Source of the DNA: Roseicyclus amphidinii
Lineage (GTDB): Bacteria; Pseudomonadota; Alphaproteobacteria; Rhodobacterales; Rhodobacteraceae
DNA length: 64,000 nt
NCBI RefSeq assembly: GCF_030163755.1
Contig: NZ_JASJOE010000008.1
Span: forward strand, 28,887-92,886
Direction: 5' to 3'
Below are positions 33,571 through 41,400 of this stretch, piece by piece (position 1 is the stretch's first letter; each line of letters begins with the position of its first letter). The position numbers and the translations under genes are program-made. Below the pieces are notes generated by a model. The model was given only the letters and a program-made list of their open reading frames with translations. It was not told the DNA's origin and searched no databases.

Positions 33571-34605
33571 ATGATGGGAATGTTTGCTGCACTGGACGTG
33601 TCGCAAGAAGAGACGGCGATTTGCGTGGTGGATCGGCACGGCGCGATCATGGCGGAGACCAAGGTTCCAAGCTGCCCGGATGCGATAGCCGATTGGCTCG
33701 CCGAACGAACCGAAGACCTCGAACGGGTTGGCATGGAGACCGGGCCTCTGGCTGTCTGGTTTTGGAATGCCCTTATGGAAAGGCAGGTCCCGATCGTTTG
33801 CATCGACGCGCGCCACGCCAATGGCGTGCTGAAGATGATGCCGAACAAGACCGACCGGCACGATGCCCGCGGACTCGCGCAGATCGTCCGCACCGGTTGG
33901 TTCAAGGCCGTGCAGATCAAGAGTCATGATGCCTATGTCAACCGAGCGATGCTGACAGCGCGTGACGCACTGGTCGGCATGCGGGTCAGGCTGGAGAACG
34001 AGATCCGGGGGCTGCTGAAGACCTTTGGCATCATGTTCGGAAAGCGGGTCGGCGGGTTCAAGCGCCGAGCCGAGGAAATCGTCGAAGGCGAACTGGCGGT
34101 CGCCCCAGAGCTCGTTCCGGTCTTCCAAGCGCTCATGCAAGCTAGGCGCGACATCCTCGCCCGCATCGCCGCGCTCGATAGCCGCATCCGGGCAGTTGCC
34201 AGGCGGCATGCGACGGTCCGGCTGCTGATGACCGCGCCTGGCGTGGGACCGATCACGGCAATGGCGGTTGTCGCAGCCTTCGATGATGCCTCCCGCTTCC
34301 GTCGGTCGTCCAGCGCGGGGGGCTATCTTGGGCTGACACCCAGACGCTACGAGTCCGGAGAGATCAGCCGGAACGGGCGCGTGTCAAAACGGGGAGACGC
34401 CTTCACCAGGAAGTGTTTGTTCGAGGCCGCGAACGCGATTTACTGCCGAAACCTCGGCGGCCCTCGGCTGCGGGACTGGGCCAAGGCGATTGCCGAAAGA
34501 ACTGGACCGCGCAAGGCCAAGGTCGCGCTGGCCCGAAAACTGGCGGTCACCCTGCACGCGATGTGGCGTAGTAACATGCCCTTCCAGGAGGCGGCGATGG
34601 CATAG
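33571..34605 (+). CDS. IS110-family transposase
   Basis: A 344-aa transposase with the N-terminal DEDD (RuvC-like) domain: D in AALDVSQEE, E in GMETGPLAVWF, and the pair in KTDRHDARGLAQ. The C-terminal Transposase_20 domain reads TAPGVGPITAMAVVAAFDD ... GYLGLTPRRYESGE with the conserved serine region RVSKRGD. It looks intact. Possible starts are 33571, 33574 and 33580; I use the first. Non-coding DNA of about 250 bp follows, which in this family can specify the guide (bridge) RNA. Confidence 0.92.
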   Translation: MMGMFAALDVSQEETAICVVDRHGAIMAETKVPSCPDAIADWLAERTEDLERVGMETGPLAVWFWNALMERQVPIVCIDARHANGVLKMMPNKTDRHDARGLAQIVRTGWFKAVQIKSHDAYVNRAMLTARDALVGMRVRLENEIRGLLKTFGIMFGKRVGGFKRRAEEIVEGELAVAPELVPVFQALMQARRDILARIAALDSRIRAVARRHATVRLLMTAPGVGPITAMAVVAAFDDASRFRRSSSAGGYLGLTPRRYESGEISRNGRVSKRGDAFTRKCLFEAANAIYCRNLGGPRLRDWAKAIAERTGPRKAKVALARKLAVTLHAMWRSNMPFQEAAMA

Positions 34606-34860
34606 ACCCCAAAACCGAAACGACGCTGATCTTCAGCACACCCGAATGCGTCCAGCCGGGACGCGCGGCGAGGGTGAGATCGCTCCCACGGCTGCGGCAA
34701 TAACCGCGCACACCACTTCGATCCGCCCAACCCTGAACGCAAACATGCGGCGTCCCTCGCGGCGACCGCGGAGAGAACCCCAGAGCCTGGCGCGCAGGAT
34801 GAACCGATGCAGATCAGCCCTTGACCAAGGCGATTAGAGAACCCTGTGGGATACGAAAAA
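34606..34860 (+). ncRNA. Possible IS110 guide (bridge) RNA region
   Basis: There is no gene in this right-hand flank of the IS110 transposase. It contains hairpins such as GCGTCC-AGCCG-GGACGC (34648-34664). IS110-family elements carry a structured guide RNA in one long non-coding end. Here the long end is downstream, as I recall for the IS1111 subgroup. Structure and boundaries are not verified. Confidence 0.3.
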
Positions 34861-34955
34861 TAAAAAAACGCGTCGCAGAACACTAGCGATCTTGGGTCTT
34901 TGTCCATACGCTCTACTAACGGGCAATGCCTTGAGAAATCACGCTAGAGGGCAGA

Positions 34956-36962
34956 ATGACATACCCAAGCTGGATTCTGGAGCGTTCGTTCGGAGGCCTC
35001 GGGGCCGCGGTTTCACCCACCAGCCGCGAGTCAGATGACAAATGGCCAAAAGGCCCGTCAGCGCCCATGTCTCTAGAGGCGTGCAGAGCAATGATGATGG
35101 CGTGTTCTGCCGCCGATGGCTTGGGACCTGCGCACATGGTTTTCCTCGTTGGGGGGGCGGGTAACGGGAAGTCCAAGCTAGCGGCTGAGGTGGTCAAGAA
35201 CGTTCACGGGACGCGAAGAGGGGGAAGAAGTGCATTCGCCCAGCGATCCTACGAGTTTGGTTTGCCGAACGGGCGAGCTCTGCGAGTTCTCAACGATGCG
35301 ACAATTCCCCCGGCCGATAAGAACCCGTTCGCGCTAAGGAGGGATGTAGCACAAGCGCTGCGCGGCAAAGAACATTTCCTTGGTTGTATCAATCGTGGCG
35401 TTCTCATCGGCGAACAATCTGAACGATCGACCCTCTCGGACAACCATGAGAAAGTGGCGTCGGATATTGTTGCTTGGCTTCTAAGTGGCCGCTTGCGCAG
35501 CAACGATGTCGACGAGCCCTGTCTGGTTTCAGCCGCCGACCACGGTGGAGGCAACTACCAGTTTGCTAAGGTCCGCGAGTCTGGCAAGGTCACTACGATC
35601 CTACACCTTGTGTACATGGACAGCGCTTCGCTCCTTGAGGAATGGCCAGAAGCGCCGCGTATGGAACGAACGGACGCCCCCTTGCCGCGGGTCGTTATGC
35701 GCATGACGCCGCTCACCGATGTGATGCGAGGTGGCGTGGCCACGGCTTTCGAAGCTTGCCTTGCCAAGCTTGCCAGCAACTTCCACGAGGAATTGCGCGC
35801 TGACGAACTCGATCCGATCGCGTTGAATGCACGCTCGCTTTCAGAAAAGACCGTGGCGCGTGGATGGTGCTCATTGATGCGTGGCGCCGAGATCCTATCC
35901 GGCACGCACTTCAGCTACCGCGAACTCTGGGCCCTTTCGGCACATTCGCTGGTCGGTCCGGCCAGCAGCGATACGATGTATCGTCTGAACCGGCACGTAG
36001 CGGAGAACCTTGAGAAGGTTCAGTCAAAGGAGATCGCTGACCGGGTTGCAGGCGCGGTTGCACTGGGGAACCTTCGATCGCACATGATGCTATTCGAAGC
36101 AGGGGCTTCTCGCTCGGGCGGCGAGTTCAGCACGTTTGACTGGCCTACGACCACAAGTGACGCAATCAAGGCCGTCCACTTTGCTGATCCCATTAAGCAA
36201 TTCGGCCCCTCGAAGGGGCGTGAAAGCGCTAAAATCAATGATGCCTTGGATGGGTTGAAAGATGGAACCTTGCCAGGATCGGAACTGGCTTCGCAGGACA
36301 AAGCGGTGGAGGCTTACTGGGGCAAGCTAGATGCTCGGATCGAGGAAATCGTGCAGGAGGCGATTGACCCCGATAGGGAGACCGGCCTGACCCTCAAGAA
36401 GCGTAGCGAGTTGCTGTCTTGGTACGGACGATACCTTTATCGGCTCGTGGCCATGATACGCGGCTGGCCAGCCTACATTTCCGTTGTCTCGGCCTGGCAA
36501 GAGGCCTGGCTGGATGCCTGCTTGGATGGGCAGCTGGAACCATCTCTGGAAGACGCGATCCTTGAAATTGTTGCACCGGTATCCGAGGGCTCACACAAGG
36601 CCTTGTTCACATTCCTGCAACCTCGCGTTACCGAAGGTGAACCCAACGCGCCAAAGGTGCGCATCGAGATCCCTCGCAATGACATGAAGCTGACCGCCCG
36701 TGTTGAGGGTGATCGCGTAGACATCGAGATCAGGCTTCGATCACAGCGCGAGGATCATGCTTCAGCCATGACATCGCTTGATTTCCACCTAATGCGCGAG
36801 ACCATTGCAGGGCTAGAAGGACACGGGTTCACCGACAGTCGCCTCATCATCGAGCCTCGTATCGAGCGACTGCGTGCAGCCATGGTTGCCGCGCAAATCC
36901 GTTCCGGTGGCGAAAGAAACAGATTCAATTTCTCGGACCGAAACTACTACGAGACGCGTTAA
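34956..36962 (+). CDS. P-loop NTPase of a putative DptF-like defence module
   Basis: A 668-aa protein with Walker A GGAGNGKSK at residues 66-74, then a conserved-looking stretch RVLNDATIPPADKNPF and FLGCINRGVLIGEQ, which recalls the N-x-G-x-L region I associate with DptF-type ATPases. The C-terminal half is helical with a basic end (RSGGERNRFNFSDRNYYETR). The AGAGG site precedes the ATG at 34956. The next gene starts 11 bp later. The DptF comparison is based on domain order and motif memory, not on alignment. It would act as the ATPase subunit of a DNA-restriction complex. Confidence 0.6.
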   Translation: MTYPSWILERSFGGLGAAVSPTSRESDDKWPKGPSAPMSLEACRAMMMACSAADGLGPAHMVFLVGGAGNGKSKLAAEVVKNVHGTRRGGRSAFAQRSYEFGLPNGRALRVLNDATIPPADKNPFALRRDVAQALRGKEHFLGCINRGVLIGEQSERSTLSDNHEKVASDIVAWLLSGRLRSNDVDEPCLVSAADHGGGNYQFAKVRESGKVTTILHLVYMDSASLLEEWPEAPRMERTDAPLPRVVMRMTPLTDVMRGGVATAFEACLAKLASNFHEELRADELDPIALNARSLSEKTVARGWCSLMRGAEILSGTHFSYRELWALSAHSLVGPASSDTMYRLNRHVAENLEKVQSKEIADRVAGAVALGNLRSHMMLFEAGASRSGGEFSTFDWPTTTSDAIKAVHFADPIKQFGPSKGRESAKINDALDGLKDGTLPGSELASQDKAVEAYWGKLDARIEEIVQEAIDPDRETGLTLKKRSELLSWYGRYLYRLVAMIRGWPAYISVVSAWQEAWLDACLDGQLEPSLEDAILEIVAPVSEGSHKALFTFLQPRVTEGEPNAPKVRIEIPRNDMKLTARVEGDRVDIEIRLRSQREDHASAMTSLDFHLMRETIAGLEGHGFTDSRLIIEPRIERLRAAMVAAQIRSGGERNRFNFSDRNYYETR

Positions 36963-36973
36963 GGAGCTCAATA

Positions 36974-38437
36974 ATGGCGAAGGATGTCTCGTTGCTAGGT
37001 CTTAACAGGCCAGAGTACCCGCCTTCGCGGGAGCTGTTTATGTCTGAATTGGCCTGGTCCGTCGAGCGCGCTGTTAATCAGCGGCAAGAAAAGAAGCCGG
37101 ATTTCGCAGGGTATGCCTACGGCGAGTTGAGTTCTAGGGTCAAGGCAGGGTTTGAGTTTACGCGACCGAAGCTCGGTTCCGAGAAGTTCGAACAGCTTTG
37201 CAAGGTTCTGGTCAGCAAAAGGAAGGCGCGCGACCGTGACGGTGCCGCCAAGATCGTGTCGATACTTCTCGAAGAGTTGGAAGCCCCGTATTCGAGCAAG
37301 GCACTTAGGTCTGCCGCAACGCCACTAGGTGTTGAAACCGCACTGCTGCAAGACCTCCGCGGGATCACGGGCAAGAAGAACCCTGCCAACCTGGCTCTGA
37401 ACCTCGAGAAGATGTACGCGCTGGGTGGTGGACAGAATTCCGTCGCCGCGGGCTGGTCAAGCGCGGTAATGTCGTCTTCGGCTGGTGGCATGCCTGAATG
37501 GATCCGAGACTTTTTTGCGGTAGTTGTTCCGGATCACCTTGAGAGCGTGGTTGAGACGGTGAAGCAGCATGGTCCTGCACACGTGGCCAACGATCTTCGC
37601 CAACCGCTCTGGCTGCCGCAAAATACCCCCTATGCCTGGTTCGCAGGCGCATGGGACAACCTTTGCCAAAGCGATTGGATCGACCAGATGCCGCGCCGGC
37701 GTTGGACCGACTGGGCATCGTGCGTGGCCCGAACGGCCTTGGCTTCTGGGTTCATGTTCGAGATGCACCTCTACCGACGGCTCTGCGCAGCGCTTGTCAG
37801 CGAGGATGACGCGGCTGATGCCGTTCGTGCCATGATGCACGACAGCAACCGACTCTTTGCATGGGACGATCTCATGCAGAAAAGCGCAGCTGACGTTGGT
37901 CCGATTATTCGCATGCTGGCCGATGCCGGTAGTGCGTGCATGAAACTCATTTCCGATCTCTCTTCCGGAGGCAAAGATGGAGTGCCCCCGATCGCCGAGT
38001 TCGACGAGGATGAGAACGGCCTGGCCTCATGGCTCCGTGCGGCAAGAAAGGCTTGCCAAAATAGGCCTGGGTTCGAGGAGGACGTCGGTGCTGCGCTTGC
38101 CGCGAAGAAGTCAGGGACCGCGAACAACACGTGGGAGACGATCCGGTATTCCTTGCTGTCTCGGTCTGGCGACGGTGAGCAAGACCTATACGCGTTGCTG
38201 AAGTCGAGAGGGCGTTACACTTGGGTGGAACCTGGCCAAGAGTGGCTGGTGACGATCAGCAGCTTGCAAGCCGCGGGGCCTGGTCAGCTATCACGGATGA
38301 CCGACCTTGCCTCTGCACTTGCCGCGATCGGGATCAACGCATCCCAGAGAACGCTCGTCTCGCGCCTAGAAAACTATGGCCTCGCCCGTAGCAGTCACGA
38401 CGCTGACGATGCACTCGAGATCATGCCGGGATTTTGA
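36974..38437 (+). CDS. Hypothetical middle protein of the defence module (DptG-like position)
   Basis: A 487-aa protein without recognisable catalytic motifs. It is soluble and mostly helical, with conserved-looking aromatic patches (LPQNTPYAWFAGAWDNL, MPRRRWTDWASCVARTAL). The C-terminal ~80 residues (YTWVEPGQEWLVTISSLQAA ... ASQRTLVSRLENYGLARSSH) look like a winged-helix DNA-binding fold. AAGGAG lies seven bases before the ATG, and the downstream giant gene starts 2 bp after its stop, so the three genes form one operon. Position and size match DptG, but identity is not proven. Confidence 0.55.
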   Translation: MAKDVSLLGLNRPEYPPSRELFMSELAWSVERAVNQRQEKKPDFAGYAYGELSSRVKAGFEFTRPKLGSEKFEQLCKVLVSKRKARDRDGAAKIVSILLEELEAPYSSKALRSAATPLGVETALLQDLRGITGKKNPANLALNLEKMYALGGGQNSVAAGWSSAVMSSSAGGMPEWIRDFFAVVVPDHLESVVETVKQHGPAHVANDLRQPLWLPQNTPYAWFAGAWDNLCQSDWIDQMPRRRWTDWASCVARTALASGFMFEMHLYRRLCAALVSEDDAADAVRAMMHDSNRLFAWDDLMQKSAADVGPIIRMLADAGSACMKLISDLSSGGKDGVPPIAEFDEDENGLASWLRAARKACQNRPGFEEDVGAALAAKKSGTANNTWETIRYSLLSRSGDGEQDLYALLKSRGRYTWVEPGQEWLVTISSLQAAGPGQLSRMTDLASALAAIGINASQRTLVSRLENYGLARSSHDADDALEIMPGF

Positions 38438-38439
38438 CA

Positions 38440-41400
38440 ATGAAAAGAAAACTACTGCCCGAGACAATCGCGGCTGCATGCGCGCAGAACCAAGGACTTG
38501 CAAAGATCATCCTCCCGCGTGGATTGCCCGCAGCTTTCAAGGCCGATCTCGACGCCGCGCTGGCCGATCTTGGCGGGACTCCAGTTCGCCTAGGCTCAGC
38601 GCCCGGCGAGCTCTCCCTAGGCGAGGCCATCGCCTACCGTACGCCTGAAGGTGGTGAAACCACTGCCACGATTTTGGTCATTGCCACCGAGGGTGAGGTC
38701 CGCGAGTTGAAATCGTTGGAGACCTTCCGGGACGTGCTGGTTGGTGGCCTGCCTGGTGGACTAGGGACTGACGAGCAGGCGATCTTGCAGGCCTCGTCCA
38801 TTGCGAGCCAGATCGCCGAGATCCTGACGCAACGGTATGAAGTCCGGTCGACGGAAATGGCAAGATCCTTGGAGACAGTCTTTGGATACCTGGCCGAGGC
38901 GTACCGGGAAGCAGGAAATGGCGATAAGCGTTGGACGGAAGCATTCTGGCTGCATCTGGACATGCTCTGTGACGCTCTAGAGCTGGGTCTCCAAGCTTTC
39001 CCCCGCGACTTGCCAAACCGCGAGACCATGGTGGTTTTTGCCAGTGCAGGTCTGCCGCGACCGAAGTCTAAAGAAGGCTACGCGGCCAACCACAAGCCCT
39101 CGGATTACGCAAAGATCGTCCAACAGGGATGGAGCGAGATCGACGAAATCGAACTCTCGCTACTCGGGGTGCAGGAACTCGACGGGCAAGGCGAGGATCA
39201 CCCCTTGGCCAAGCAGGACTGGTCCAGCTTCGCAGCGAGTAGGACATCGCTTGGCCATGGGCTGCTAGCGCTTGCGTTTCATGGCCATCAACGCGGCATC
39301 GAACGTTTGGACGCTTGGGCCGGGACATCAGAGGCCGCGTTTTTCGACCAGCCCAAGAAAGATGCGTTCACCTACCAGTTCTGGTCAATTGCCAAAGGTG
39401 AGCGCACGGAAATACCTCAGGTGGAGTGGCGCGGCGTCGACCATATCTTGCCACCCGCGGTTCCACTTCGTCGTGATGATGGATACGTCTTGCTCGGGCG
39501 CTACAAGCTGCGGCTCGAGGTCGAGCCGGGCGACAACCCCAAAGCAAAGATGCAATGTAAGCCCGCGAGCGCATGCGTCGTCTCAAACTGCACCTGTTAC
39601 AACGTAGACGGAGCATTGGAGCTGGAGTTCGAGCTTCTTCGGAGGATCGGCAAGAAGGGCGGCACGTGGCGTGAGAAGCCCTTCACGCTCTCAGTGGGGC
39701 CACAGCGAACTACGTTGGACTCGAAATTCAGAGACACTCTTGAGCTAAAGCTCTGCGCGCCGAACCCTGTTATTCCAAGCGTGCTGGTCATCGAGAATGG
39801 GATCAAGGGCAAAGGCCAAGTGCCAAGCTTCTCGTCTGAGGTCTCTCTAGCAGTGGACGGGGATGGCCGGTTGGTCGAACCTGAAGGTGGTGCGCCAGAC
39901 CGGGACTTGATCCTCTCAAAAGATGGCAGCATGTCGGCGCTGGTTGTGATCGGCGGCGTGGAAAACCCGGCATGGATCGACGGAGCAAAGCTTAAGCTGG
40001 CAGAGGGTGTGACGGCGGATTTCATCAAACAGTACGAGTTGACCGGCCAGCCTGCCGACCCTGCCGTGGACGTTGACGGCAGAACGGTTACTATCAGTAT
40101 CCCGCTGGTCGAGAGCGGTCAGGTCAACCCATTTCTCGCCGCTTTCAGTGCGGAGCCCGTGATCGCGGCTAGCGAGGACTTGACCGCGGAGATGGAACTA
40201 GACCCGCGTGGTGATCTCGAAAGATGGTTTCGTGATCAGGCCATCTTGGCGGTACCTGATAGCCAATTCCGTGCATGCCTTGGCGCTTGCCTTGTGGAGG
40301 TTGGAAGAAGGCCCGCGGCGACGTCGCTCCATTGGGATGAAGGCCTCGGCGCATTCACGAACACCGATGGCGCGCGTTCGGTTACCTTCCCAGGGGAAGT
40401 CTCGACCTCTGCGGAGGTAGAATATTTTTGGGATGCTTTCCTCAGCCTTGGGCTTAGCAACGAGCCGGTGATTGGCCAGCAAGACGTGCGCGCCTTACCG
40501 AGTACGCTAGACCTGCGTTCCATCGGGCGCGAGAAGGTCGACGCATACCTCATGGCTTACAAGGCAATCCTTGAGCGGGCCGAGGGTGCGCGCGCAAGGT
40601 CGTGGGCTGCATATCCCTTCTCCGCCTTATTGTACGACTCGCAACAGGGGCAGGCGAAAGGGGTTTTGTTGTCGCCTTTACATCCGGTTCGCTTGGCCTG
40701 GGCTTGGAGCGTTCAGGCCGCCGCGATGGAAATCCACGACGACCCGGTTTTCGGCAAGGTTGCGCGATCCTTCCTGCGGTTCGTCGACGGCGAGATGTTC
40801 CCGGAGGTAGGGCCTTCGACGGACTCCGGTACGACCTGGGTGTCCACTGGGGTCGCTCCTGGGCCGCAGGAAATGTTCGTCGGCTGGAGCATGTTGTCCA
40901 ACCTCCCGCTGGAGATGGTGAACCAGACGCAATCCTTGAAACTGCTTGGTCTGGATCTGCCGTTTGGAACCCCATCTGGCCTCGACCAAGGAGGCGTGTC
41001 CTCCGCTCTTCGAGATTACCTCCGGGTCTTTCCAGCTTCGCAGCACCTTCGCATTGGCCTTGCGGCACCGCGGGGCGGCAAGCGATTTGAGGAAACCGAT
41101 GAAGCAATTATCGCTGCGTCGGTCAACCTGCTTAGCGACCGTGAAGGCCAGCTGCCCGGCGGGATTCGGATCGTGGATTCAAGCGAGAGAAAAGGCATGG
41201 CGCCGAGCTCAAGCCGAGTTCTTGCTCGGCTTCAGGACATTGGAGACACCCGTGAAGGTGGGAGTCTGCCGCCATTCGAATGGACGACCGAAGATGCCCG
41301 GTCTCTCGACCAGCACCACGTCGATCTGCAGTTCGTCGAGGACAGCGTCGTTACCGTGCGCACGGATGTTGCCAAGGATAAGTCGGAGGCCAACTGTACC

